Of a stretch of 64,000 bases of DNA, positions 48,467 through 58,695 are shown piece by piece (position 1 is the stretch's first letter; each line of letters opens with the position of its first letter). The position numbers and the translations under genes are program-made. The stretch spans positions 1,612,001 through 1,676,000 of the forward strand of contig VNKQ01000002.1 of the NCBI GenBank assembly GCA_016508695.1. Direction: 5' to 3'. The notes below the pieces were generated by a model. That model was given only the letters and a program-made list of their open reading frames with translations, was not told the DNA's origin and made no database searches. Source of the DNA: Hyphodiscus hymeniophilus (lineage: Eukaryota; Ascomycota; Leotiomycetes; Helotiales; Hyphodiscaceae).

Positions 48467-49345
48467 ATGCCAGAGAACGAGATGCAAAATATACTTAAAC
48501 AGATTATGTTTCCATCCATGGCCTCAAATAATTGCGGCTTTTTCGTCCCCGTACCACAACCTCCTCGAATGGAAGAACTTCACGCAGAGCGTTCCTACCT
48601 TCTTAAAAATCTTCAGGGTGAAAATTACAGAGCCATAGAACTCTTGAAAAGGTTACCAGCGTTGGAAGAGGCACTGGCACAGGACATTTCTGCTGCTGTT
48701 CGCAGGAGAACTCGAAAGCAGATTGCATGGCTGACATATCGAATCAACGAGACAGCCCGTCAGGAGAGGACTATTCTGAACCGACTGAGCCAATTGGCAC
48801 AAGAGATTGGATCGAGAGAGATGTGGAATCAAATGACGGATGAGCAACGACAATTTGAACCGAGATTCGGAAGTCCATTCGGCTGCTTTTACGAGACGCC
48901 ACAGATGTGCCTCTCATCGCTCATACCAAACCCCCAGCAGGAATACCCCTTCCCTCAAGTACAAATACCCCAGCAACAACACCAAGCCGGAAAGCTTACC
49001 TGGCGGCAATCTTTCCATGATTACATCTCAGAAATGCCTTCCGAGATATTCAGCCCAATCATTCCGCATAACCCTCAATTTCCGAACCCGATTTTGGGAC
49101 TAGATACTCAGTCAACAGTACTCATACCAGCATGCGCGTTTAACCCTGTGCGAGAAAATAGATCCGCATCTATGAGTAGCCTAGACAAGAAGCTTCTGTC
49201 AAGCAGCCCGCTACCGGTGGCACCTTCAACAATGAAACGCCACAGCATAGGCCCGACAGACAATATCAAGATATGGTCAGACAACAAAATGGATGAAAGC
49301 GATTGCAGCAGAGACGAAAATGCAGAGCGCTCTGTCTCTCATTAA
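48467..49345 (+). CDS. Hypothetical protein with coiled-coil region
   Basis: Uninterrupted ATG-to-stop frame of 292 aa, not recognised. Residues about 38-125 are charged and helical (EELHAERSYLLKNLQG, then RRTRKQIAWLTYRI and RLSQLAQEIG), suggesting a coiled coil. The middle is rich in Pro and Gln, and the C-terminal third is polar and probably disordered. No signal peptide or membrane span. The length without introns supports a real gene, but function and conservation are unknown. Confidence 0.6.
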   Translation: MPENEMQNILKQIMFPSMASNNCGFFVPVPQPPRMEELHAERSYLLKNLQGENYRAIELLKRLPALEEALAQDISAAVRRRTRKQIAWLTYRINETARQERTILNRLSQLAQEIGSREMWNQMTDEQRQFEPRFGSPFGCFYETPQMCLSSLIPNPQQEYPFPQVQIPQQQHQAGKLTWRQSFHDYISEMPSEIFSPIIPHNPQFPNPILGLDTQSTVLIPACAFNPVRENRSASMSSLDKKLLSSSPLPVAPSTMKRHSIGPTDNIKIWSDNKMDESDCSRDENAERSVSH

Positions 49346-49855
49346 TTAGGCTATTACCTCAATTGTTGAATAGAGACAGTGTACAAGGACGATGCATGTT
49401 GTTACTTTCAGAATCGTTTGTATTTGGACCACAATTTGCTGTCTTGATGACTTCGAAGGATGACTACAGTAATGACTACTGAAGTCTGGATCTATAGTTT
49501 TGAACACGATTTTTAAAAACGTTAAAATTTATGCTTTGACCCTTATGCGCCTGTCATACCGTACCAATTGCTTTACAAGATCCTAATCGCTCAAACCTGA
49601 AGAACGACCCGATGCCATACAATCCCGAGCAGCACTTGAAAGCCTTTAGTCAGATGTGCAATTGCTATATCAGAGGCATTTCTCTATTTGAAATAGGTAG
49701 TTTTATGGGCTTGCTGACCGAATTTAAGCCTGTATAGAGCTTGTGCAACTTGAATCTCATTAGCCGACCACTGCTGTATCACACAGCCTTTAGGAGGCCA
49801 TTTTTGGGAATCTCTCACGAGTCACAGAGTACGTGATCTCTGATTGGCTCTGTAT
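49346..49855. other. Convergent 3' flanks
   Basis: Between the orphan coiled-coil gene and the NECAP gene, both ending here. Nothing else seen. Confidence 0.5.
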
Positions 49856-50653
49856 TCACTGAAACTCCCCAAACTCGCCATCATCAAATCCAAGATCCTC
49901 TATCGACCCAGACAGCGGAACTTCCAAATTCTGACTGAGTCTCTTCTGAGCCTTGACGTCCTGTGCACTTGGGGGAGGAGGAAGAAATGTCCCCACAGAG
50001 CCCCCCGGCGGCGGAGGTAACGAAAATACCTCCATATCCCTAATAAACTCCTCACTCTTCACTTGATTCCTCCTGCCAGCCCTCCCGCCAATATTGACTG
50101 TGATCGTCTCTCCATCCTTCAAACTGAAATCTTTCTTCTCCGCTGCCTTCTCTTTCTTCTCAGGCTTCTTCCCTCCTGCCTTGCCATCATCGTCAATCCC
50201 CAACGTCTTCCTAGCCTCCTGTAACGAAACACTAAAATCAAACGCCTCGCTCCTTTCCTCAAACCCAACGCCCAATACCGCCTTCCTACCACCCTCCCCT
50301 TGGACCCTCAGCGCAAAGAATCTCGAAGAATCCAACACCTGTTCCACTACAGCCGGTATTGTATACGGGGCCGCAGCAAACAGTTGTCCGTTGCTCGGAT
50401 CCTCTAACAAGATGTCTGTTTTGACCGCCTCGTCGTTGTTGGAGGTAGGGATGGCGGTTTCTAGGATTCGTAGACGGGCGGTGAAGATTTGACGCTTGTT
50501 GTTATCAGCAGTCCACGAGGCGGCGACGTAACCTTTTGTGCTGGTGAGGGGTGGGATGTTGTAGACATGGACAGAGGGTGCGATGAAGAGGATGCGTTGG
50601 ATTGCGTCTGCGGGGAGAGGTCTTCCTGTTGAAGGGTCGATAGTAGGCTCCAT
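49856..50653 (-). CDS. NECAP-like (DUF1681) endocytic adaptor-associated protein
   Basis: Single-exon 265-aa protein matching the NECAP family, which binds AP-2 and clathrin coats in endocytosis. The PH-like DUF1681 domain spans about residues 18-175: RILFIAPSVHVYNIPPLTST and GYVAASWTADNNKRQIFTAR at the start, RFFALRVQ in the middle, then GVGFEERSEAFDFSVSLQEA, a hallmark of the family. A Lys/Glu-rich linker leads to DGETITVNIGG and a proline-rich tail (SLPPPPGGS, FLPPPPSAQD) ending DDGEFGEFQ. Acidic/aromatic ends of this kind bind adaptor ear domains in relatives. Start ATG 50653. Confidence 0.93.
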   Translation of the reverse strand: MEPTIDPSTGRPLPADAIQRILFIAPSVHVYNIPPLTSTKGYVAASWTADNNKRQIFTARLRILETAIPTSNNDEAVKTDILLEDPSNGQLFAAAPYTIPAVVEQVLDSSRFFALRVQGEGGRKAVLGVGFEERSEAFDFSVSLQEARKTLGIDDDGKAGGKKPEKKEKAAEKKDFSLKDGETITVNIGGRAGRRNQVKSEEFIRDMEVFSLPPPPGGSVGTFLPPPPSAQDVKAQKRLSQNLEVPLSGSIEDLGFDDGEFGEFQ

Positions 50654-51298
50654 TTTGGGGGGGTGGGCTATCCTGCGATCGCGATTATGTCCTGGAGTTC
50701 ATGTTTGTGTGGGAGGAAATATCGCACCGAGCTTCAGCATGTGAATAGCTTCGTTGGTGGTTCTCCTATCAGCGTGTCCGAAGCGTGACATCCGTCTCAG
50801 GGTCGATGTTACCGACCCCGCAGCCTACCGGCAAGGCGCTCTCGTCAGTTAATTAGTTAGGTAAGGTACCCTAGGGGGTCGGGAAAAAACTGGGCCGTTT
50901 TTATTTACGCTGAAAACTTTTATAATAAGAAACACTTTAGATAAAGTCGACTAATAGGAAAATAATGTATAGAAAGGTTACTTTATAGGCTCTCCTTAAT
51001 AGGACTTCTAATTTAGACTTTCTATATAGTGTATATTAGTATTGTAATCGTAGGATAGAAAAGTTGTGTCGGTTTTGAATTGGTTGCGAGCCTTGAAAAC
51101 AGGCCAGTTTTTTCCCGACCCCCAGGTACCTTAAGGTAGTGAGGGCCGTGCGAGGGGCAGGAGAGCAGCACGTGGGGAAAGATGGATTCAGGGTCATCTG
51201 ATCTCTGCAAGGAGCGTGGAGCATTCTGGGATTCTTCAACTCAAAACTCCAGACTCATTCCAAGCATACACCGGTTTCATCCATCAGAAACAGCAATA
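50654..51298. other. Divergent NECAP / eIF2B alpha promoter with inserted element
   Basis: Shared upstream region of two divergent housekeeping genes. The middle is taken up by the MITE-like element listed separately; the rest is ordinary promoter-type sequence. Confidence 0.55.
50874..51123. mobile_element. MITE-like element with terminal inverted repeats
   Basis: A 250-bp unit with perfect 20-bp inverted ends, GGGGGTCGGGAAAAAACTGG at 50874-50893 and its complement at 51104-51123. Similarity continues imperfectly inward (GGCC, GTTTT) and outward to AAGGTACC on both sides. The interior (50900-51060) is AT-rich and unlike the surrounding promoter. No transposase. Size and structure fit a non-autonomous DNA transposon, perhaps lightly RIPed. 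The target duplication is unclear because both flanks contain palindromic GGTACC. Confidence 0.7.
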
Positions 51299-52630
51299 AT
51301 GGATGCTGAAGAAACTCGTGAGTTTCAAGATTCTCTCTAATAAGCATTCCATTAGCTCCACTCGCTCCCACACCGAAAAAGTGCCGACTTGATAAAAACA
51401 TCGCTGACTTCCAACAGCTTTCGGCAGCACAACACCACCACCTCCTCCAGGACACCCTCCCGCACTGAGATCAATGGCGACCACCGGAAATGTCCCGCAG
51501 ATCAGCAAGACGAAAGCTTTCGAGTATGAGACTCTCCCCAAGCCTCCACCCAAAGGGTTGATTCTGACTCATTCATCAGCATCGTCGACACATACCACCG
51601 TCTCCTCGCGGAAGACATCGAGCTTACCATGCCAGTCGCGGCAATCGAGGCCCTCATTGAGCTTCTCGTACAGTCCCGCGCTGTCACCATCTACGAAACA
51701 CTTGACTTGGTCAAGACACAGTCCGATTACTTGAAGTCGCGGATACCGAACTCGATATCTCTGTCTGCTGGCACCGATCTGTTCCAACGTTATATGATCT
51801 CGTCATTGAAGCCTTCGAGTACGGGGAACTTTGAGACGGTCAGACAGCATTTGTTAAGCAACGGTCGACTGTTTGTTAGTAGGGCAAAGGCAGGAAGAGA
51901 GAGGATTGCCTCGTATGGTCAACATTTCGTGAGGGATGGAAGTGTGGTACTTACACATGGAGGCTCAAGGGTTGTTGGTGCACTGTTAGGCAAGGCGGCA
52001 GAGAAAAGTAAAACTGGAGGAAATGTTAGGTTCAAGGTCATTTATGTGATGAACGATGCCAGGGTATCGGAAAGCAAGGCAGTAGTTTCTTCATTGCGCG
52101 CAAAGGGTGTTCCGGTCGCTACCATATCTGAAGGTGCCGTTGGCTACGCTATGGGGAAAGTCAATCTCGTCATCGTTGGAGCGGAGGGCGTGGTTGAGAA
52201 CGGTGGTATCATTTCGAGACTTGGAACATATCAAATTGCTCTGTTGGCCAAAGCGGCAGGGAAACCGTTCTATGTTGCAGCCGAAAGCCACAAATTCGTT
52301 CGCTTATATCCGCTGGGTCAATACGATCTGGGGATTGATCAGACAGTTATCGAGTTCAGCACACAGGAGAACGAAGATAGCACAGTCGAGTCAAGCGTGT
52401 CGAATATCGAGGAGCGATCCGACTACTTCGAAACCCCCACTCCCCTGCAGCTGCCGAAGCCAAATTCCGCTGTTGATGCTGTTGACTATACAGTAAGCGG
52501 AAAATCGCCTGGGTTTGAATTGAAGCTAATTTTTTAATAGCCTCCAGCTCTTGTATCAGCACTAATCACAGAGGCTGGCGTTTTAACTCCTAGTGCTGTT
52601 AGCGAGGAACTCATTAGTGTTTGGTACTGA
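51299..52630 (+). CDS. GCN3: Translation initiation factor eIF2B subunit alpha
   Basis: Regulatory subunit of the eIF2B guanine-nucleotide exchange factor, which senses phosphorylated eIF2 and tunes translation under stress. Exons 51299-51317, 51418-51523, 51580-52492 and 52541-52630 (introns 100, 56 and 48 nt), 375 aa. The second junction restores AFDIVDTYHRLLAED. Family blocks: MPVAAIEALIELL, IPNSISLSAGTDLFQRY, LFVSRAKAGRERIA, VLTHGGSRVV, LVIVGAEGVVENGGIISRLG, KPFYVAAESHKFVRLYPL. The last exon supplies ITEAGVLTPSAVSEELISVW. The 5' exon is chosen because a GTGAGT donor and a GCTGAC branch fit, and the proline-rich stretch before residue Met33 is open; ATG 51474 is the alternative start. A polar insert (about residues 300-335) makes it longer than yeast Gcn3 (305 aa). 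Confidence 0.93.
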
Positions 52631-53397
52631 ACCAGGGCGATCCAGCCTTCGTCTTGTTGAAAGCGAAAATAAGCACCATAGCAATTACCGGATCACATCA
52701 TTGACATTTGTTTCTCGGCTTCACGATGGCATGGGACAAAACAGTTCATTTGATCCGGAACAGCTCTATCACAATACGATCTGAAGGCAGCCCAAAATAC
52801 TGCAGCCTACCTCAATCAAATGCAGCCACGTGGTAGACTCTGAAGAAGCGGCGTTACTCCCGGTGGGAGGCTTGAGATAGAGCTCACCGCATGCAAAACC
52901 CAGGGGTGCCTTTGTGCCAGGGCCTCACAAGGGTTTGAGCGCTGACGCAATTGGCGACCCTTTGCGACTGAGTTTCTTGACGGAAGTGCGTATTTATTCT
53001 ATCTTCCGACCAATAATAATCAAACAATATTGAAAAAGCCCCAGTGATTGCAATATTCAATTTCCGGCACAATCAAGGCCTTGAATAAGCGAAATACAAC
53101 GACCTGCCGCTTTTTCAGGGCCAGAATATACCAGTAGGCACTAGCATTACATCTGAATACTTCAAATTTGCACCCGTTTGGAGACCACGATGGATTTGAT
53201 CTTCTTATCATCCTCTACTCGTTGAACGAAGTCGAGTCCTTTCAATATCTCGATCTTTGATGCACATGACCTGTGAAGGATCGTCTTTGAGATCTCCTGT
53301 AATCTTGAATAGTTCAGCGTATCTAGAGTTTTGGAATTCCATCATTCATACGGTAATTGAGCCAACCTTCTCACTCTTTGTTTCTAAAATCCTGATA
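52631..53397. other. Intergenic between convergent genes
   Basis: 3' flanks of eIF2B alpha and the LRR-like gene. Small frames at 52884-53211 look like chance. Nothing else seen. Confidence 0.5.
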
Positions 53398-54495
53398 TCA
53401 GATCTTCTTCTCCCACAACGTTCCTTCCTTCACCCATTGCTCGACTCTCGTCCTCAAGATACTGATTTTCACAGTCTTCAACCCTACACACTTCAAGCAT
53501 AGTCCATCAATCATTTCCTTCGTAACACTCTCGACCTCCCCTTTTAACCTCTCGACCATTTCCTCCCCAGGAACGCCTACAACCTCCAGCACCTCAATTC
53601 CCCTCTCCTCCCTTCCGAATATCTCGAATACCTCCTCCCACCCCTTTTCCAAACGAACTGTGCAACTGAACACTTTCAATTTCCCCAACCCATCCAAAAT
53701 TGTTTCCACTTCCCACCTGTCCAGCTCAAACATTGTAATATCGCACATGACCAGTCCCTCACCCTCTAGCAACTTCTCCGCTGCAATCCTGGCATCTTTC
53801 CCGGAAATGGGCTTAACACCAACCTCCGTCCCCTCCCGATCATCCGCATCATCCGTCACGTCCGGGCTTGAAATACCCATCGTAAGTGCCACCAATTCCT
53901 TCGAGATCAAAGAGGGGATGTCTGCTGAGGGGATAGTAGCGAGGAATTGCGGATCCGAATGTCGATATGTATAGTTAACCTCTAGGAATTTCAGACTTGG
54001 CGAAAGAGCCTTTGATAGATCAGTGAAGAAGCCTGCACTGCCAAAAACGTCCAGGAGATGCAGCTCCTGGATGTCCGTCTGGAAACGTAGGAATGTAAGT
54101 GCGTCTTCTCTCGAAGCCACAGTCGTGCCGGCGAGAAGTTGGGAGTATAGCGTCAACGCCTTGAGATCCGGAAGGCGTTTTCCCAGGGTTGTTAAAAATC
54201 CCGGGGGATAGCCCAGGGCGAACAGTTCTAGTGTCAAGTTTTTGATTGAAGGTGGGAGCTCAGGGATTGCAAAGGCTTTGGTAAGGAGTTCGCTGTACTC
54301 ATCGAGTTTAATGTCGGATGTAAGTATTAAAGATGCTAGACCAGCCGTGAAAGCTTCTGGGGGGAAGTTGGGCAGTTCGAAGGATTGTAACGGGATTTGG
54401 GCAGCTTGAGCTTGGGAGGGCGGGACTGGAGACGTTGATGCCAGAGCTGAGGCCTTTGAGGCGAGATATTGAGAGGATTCCACAGAAGAGGCCAT
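53398..54495 (-). CDS. Hypothetical protein, LRR-like
   Basis: Single-exon 365-aa protein, not recognised as a named family. An Ala/Ser/Pro-rich N terminus (about 1-35) is followed by leucine-rich segments of irregular length, for example SIKNLTLELFALGYPPGFL, LPDLKALTLYSQLL, IQELHLLDVFGSAGF and SLKFLEVNYTY, as in degenerate leucine-rich repeats. A probable disordered loop (DDADDREGTEVG) interrupts them. No signal peptide or membrane span, so probably cytosolic or nuclear. Start ATG 54495. Confidence 0.75.
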   Translation of the reverse strand: MASSVESSQYLASKASALASTSPVPPSQAQAAQIPLQSFELPNFPPEAFTAGLASLILTSDIKLDEYSELLTKAFAIPELPPSIKNLTLELFALGYPPGFLTTLGKRLPDLKALTLYSQLLAGTTVASREDALTFLRFQTDIQELHLLDVFGSAGFFTDLSKALSPSLKFLEVNYTYRHSDPQFLATIPSADIPSLISKELVALTMGISSPDVTDDADDREGTEVGVKPISGKDARIAAEKLLEGEGLVMCDITMFELDRWEVETILDGLGKLKVFSCTVRLEKGWEEVFEIFGREERGIEVLEVVGVPGEEMVERLKGEVESVTKEMIDGLCLKCVGLKTVKISILRTRVEQWVKEGTLWEKKI

Positions 54496-56066
54496 GATTG
54501 AATAAATGAGTGATGAATTTGATCAAGTTAATAGTTCCTGTAGATTTGGTCTAGTCGAAGGAGAAATGCGAATGACAATGAGGAGAGAAAGAGAAGGATA
54601 CTGCGCCTACAACAAGCAGGATGGTGTCAAAAGAGGGGTTGATGCGGAGTGATGGCAGATATCAGCCACAGCACGTTGGGTTGTGGTGGTGGGGTAGGTG
54701 CGCCAAGTCACGTGTAAACGGCACAGCCACAGTGGGCACCAGAGTGGAAATGAGTGGAAGCGACGGAGAATTTGCGATCGGTCGGGGATAATTGAAAATC
54801 TTCGATTGGCCACAGAATCTGGCCAACAGCAGGGGTTTGGGAGATGAAGAAGATGCCTTCCTTGCCGGTCCGTAGCGGGACTGGAGGTGACTGTATTCCT
54901 GAAGAAGAAGAAGGAGAAGAGAACAGAGAAAGTAAACACTCGACACTTGCGGTGTTTGTTTGTCTCGCACCAATTATATCTTCATCTACAAAAAAGAAGA
55001 GTATCCATATGCAAAAAAACCTCTTGCGAGCTCCCAGATCCTCACCCTGCTCGCTCGGTAGTGTCGAGTCCATCCCTAGCCAGGCTGATATAGCTACACT
55101 TACCGGCTGAGCACGAACTCGTTGACTTATTTGTGTCACAAACATGCTGTATCGCAAGGAAAAAGAATATGGCTGAGGACAATAGATAGTCTAGAACCAC
55201 TGCAACTTTCCGAGTGTCCCCTTCAAGCGTTTGCAATCACGATCAATCACAGCCAGTCGGCCCAGAATGCGGCACAAGTACCAACCCATCGTGCTCATCA
55301 TGTCAGGCGCAGTAGCCCACACCGACATTTGGTGCTCGTATTCTATTGCAGAAACATTGTTCCGAGATAACAACAACTTCCCCTCTCATCCACCTCCTCA
55401 CAACTGGGAAAAGGCCCGAAGAGTTGTAAAAACGCTCAATTCAACAGAAACCTTCCCTGGAAACGCAGCCTCGGATCATCACAACCACGCGTTTTAGGCC
55501 ATAAAGATAGCCTGTTATTATAGTTGCAACGTAATATCGGTCGCTTCGCGAAATTGCTCACTTCATTCACTACGGCCAAAGTAGTCGCCGCCTCTTCTCA
55601 TTCTCAATATCCCTCATATTCCCCAGCACAATAGCAGATACAATATCATCAGCATCTCGTCTCCGTCATATCAGACCCATTCATCAACCTCTTTCCGCAT
55701 CACTTTCGGAATTGTGCCCATATCGTACAATCAATCACCTACGCCTCAACAAACAAACACGATGCAAAACGCCCTTCTCATTCGCGTCCCAATCGCGAAA
55801 AAACCCGGGAAAGTCAATGAGCATATTATACAAGTTGGTAACTCAGACACCGCACAGAAATCAGGACCAGGCAATATAAAGTACAAGAATGAAAGACATA
55901 ATTAACGCTATGCTGCCATTAAACATGCAAATTCTGTATCGCAAGCGCCCGTGGAACCGATTCACAGCACAAAATCGAGCCCGAAACACCGACGACAGGG
56001 GATATGTTCTCGGTCATCGCTGCAGGTCACGAAGCACACCAGCCTGTGGGCACCAACCTGTGGGAA
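54496..56066. other. Intergenic, no gene supported
   Basis: Upstream of the LRR-like gene and 3' flank of the transcription factor. Overlapping minus-strand frames (54607-55157) and plus-strand frames (55122-55497, 55714-55905) have no recognisable domain. A stretch near 54895-54935 is GAA-rich. Confidence 0.45.
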
Positions 56067-58695
56067 TCAACTCCCTTGACCCATCCCAGGTTTTTCGAGA
56101 AGGCCTCCGATATCGAGACGGCTAGCTTGGTTGTCTCGTCGTCGAATATCCCCAGACGCTTCACCCCGTTGGTCACGGATGGGTGGTAGCTGAAGCTCGT
56201 GTTGCCTCTGGCTCTGAGGTTGGACTTGCGGTTGTGGGAGTTCACTCCTTGGCGTCTGGTATGGATACTGGCCCTGGAGATACTCTACCCGACTTTGAGG
56301 TTGAGAAAAAGATGGCATAGTAGTTGAAGATGCAGTACTGGACCCAACAGGACCCGGGGTCCGGTAGATGTCTCCACGAGGGTCATTAAAAGCAGGATTC
56401 GGCGCATATGGAGAAGCGCCTGGTTGAGCGAATGCTTGTTGAGGCGTCTGGAATGCATACTGAGAATCCCGAGAATACGATTCTCGAGAATACGGTGAAG
56501 TGGATGATTGGTTGAATGGCTGTGGTCTTGGGACATTGAGGAGAAGAGCAACAAAATAGGTGGACTCCTTCTTGGCAAGGCCTAATCGAACCTGAAATGA
56601 TCGTTGCTGGCCATCTGACGTCTGAAAAGTGAGTAACTCCTGACGTTCTGGTCTGATCTGGCCGATTTCCTCTGGCCCAAAGGCAACGGATTGAATCACT
56701 CTGTCTTCCTCATATTTAGGATAGATCGGCGGGAGATAACTTGGTTCTCTTTCGCGCCTTTCATCCTCGAACAGCCTCTGCAGCCGAAACACTTTGTCCC
56801 TATCGTTTGCGCTGACGATGTCGTGCAAACTCCTGCCAACCACGGCCGGTACTCCAACGGTTTCCCCAAAACGCGGCCCAGCTTTTGTGATTTGCATGTC
56901 CATTGTGAGATATGCGCAAACCGGCTCCGGCCGCTGTCCCATTGTTCTTGGCGCTGGAGACATAGATACGCCATACAAGTTAGCATCCGCAGGTGATGCG
57001 TTTTCCAAATACCTTGGTGTCATGGCACTGCCCATCTGCGGAACCCCTTGTGATTTGAGCACTCTGTATGAGCCGGAATGATGTACAGAGTCTGCAAACG
57101 CGGTAGCCATTGGCGCATCATTGGGAGTGTAGAGTGAATGTGGACGTCTCATCGAATTATCCGGTGGTGGGGGTGGATAATTTGGACCTAGAGCTTCGTA
57201 ACGCGTTTCTCGTTCATCTCGTAACCGTGGACGACCCCTTTTTTTGTGTTGAACGTCAATGCATGTCTCCTCCTTCCCATTGCTCAAACACCGGGAACAG
57301 GGTCGTTGAGCTAAGAACATCGAATCAGCAAGTTGTGCAACACTTCGCGATCTCGCAAGATATCCTAGGAACGTGATCACAAATCACAAACGTGAAACTC
57401 GTGCTCAGTGACCCATAACTACCATGGGTGCTGGCAGTCGTCGGGCGCTGCTAGGGAATTTGGAGCATCGGTTTCAATCCCGAGTCGGTCGGTACCAAAC
57501 GCTCGTCGAGGGTGATCTGCACATCGAGACTTTTCGACTTCACATCCTGATTCTTGAAACTGGTAGTTCTGCCCAATAAGCAGCTACTTTCTGCCATGTC
57601 GTATTTGCCATGGAGTGTGATCTCTGCCGCCGAGAAACGGATTGTGCATTGTGGATACGAGGAAAATCCGCAAGCGCAAAAAGACTCGTAATTCGTGAAT
57701 GCTGTGAGGACCGAAGACTTTTCGAGTGTCTGTGCCGGTATCTGGGTTGTGGTGGATTTCCGAAGGTCATCGCATTTTACAGTTGGAAGTACCGAAATCC
57801 AGTTCCAACGTTCGCAGCTCATGCCAGCGACAGGAAACTTCCCCAATCGGATCCGCCAGTCGGGCCGGAACCACGCCTTCGCACTTCAATTGATACTGAT
57901 AGCGATATGTTTCATTCGTCTCCCCGCTCGATCATTGTTGATTTATCGGCTGCGTATCGTTGGAATGCGCAGATTCAGAGAAAACGTGGGGATGACAAGC
58001 CAAAAAAGTCGTGCTTTCAAAGTACCTCAGCCAAGGAAAACATCTCGTGCTCGCTAGAGCAGAATCAGTGCCAAAAGTTGAATCTGGAGGGGTCATGAGA
58101 CTTCATGATTATCTGGAATCAGGTAGGATGATTCAACAAGGACTCCCATGTTACAGCATCCATCCCTTTTCGGACAGCTCTTCATTCACGACTGCCGTGT
58201 CGCTACGTTGATTGAGAGAAGACGCAATTATCCAGGGCAATACAACTTTAGACAACAGTGCGGGCGTGTACGAACAGAACGCAAAACTGTGACAATCATA
58301 GCTGGAACAGACGTACCGTCACATCTGAATCTGGTCAGCTTGGTTCCAGTGAACACATTCTGGAAGTCTCACCGAAGATGCGCCCTCTTGCAGGGCACAC
58401 ATGCCGAGGCTACATGGCCTTTTGTTTTTCTCTGAGCCTTCGGTGAGTAGTCTGCCGTCTCGACCGTCTCGCCCATCGATGGCCTGTTTGGCGCGGAATA
58501 GGGTGGAAGTGATTGCTGGCTATATGCTGGAAGTTGTTGCTGTGGCATATGTGATTGCGGTCGGTGTTGTTGATATTGAAGTTGCTGGGGGACATCTTCC
58601 ATTCGATATGAAGAATATGGTGTCGGAGGAAGGGGTTCTTGATACGCTCGAAGTAGTGGCCCCCTGCTTTGCTCTACAAGCTCAGCTTGCGACAT
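56067..58695 (-). CDS. Zn2Cys6 transcription factor with PAS domain
   Basis: Fungal DNA-binding regulator. Exons 58695-58373, 58324-58317 (8 nt) and 57310-56067; introns 48 and 1,006 nt; 524 aa. The zinc cluster forms only when all three exons are joined: CVPCKRAHLR from exon 1, CD from the micro-exon, AQRPCSRC and the last Cys from exon 3, spacing C-x2-C-x6-C-x5-C-x2-C-x8-C. A basic KKRGRPRLRDERE block follows, recalling an AT-hook. A PAS-like domain (about residues 235-365) holds GRSLHDIVSANDRDKVFRLQ and STYFVALLLNVP. N and C termini are Gln/Pro/Ser-rich. The AHLxCDxxRPCxRC pattern recalls the Ert1/AcuK/AcuM group; the target genes are unknown. ATG 58695 is the first ATG of the open frame. 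Confidence 0.85.
58317..58324 (-). other. 8-nt micro-exon of the Zn2Cys6 gene
   Basis: Minus-strand ATGTGACG, preceded by a CAG acceptor with an AGCTGACC branch site 14-20 nt upstream and followed by a GTACGT donor. It completes Arg, encodes Cys-Asp and begins Ala, supplying the third cysteine of the zinc cluster. Confidence 0.82.

Noticed and set aside
54607..55157. Overlapping 103-149 codon minus-strand frames
   Set aside because: Three overlapping frames of similar length in one region with no conserved motif suggest chance.
57451..57846. 131-codon minus-strand frame within the long intron
   Set aside because: Including it as an exon would break the zinc-cluster frame that the 8-nt exon and 57310 acceptor restore.
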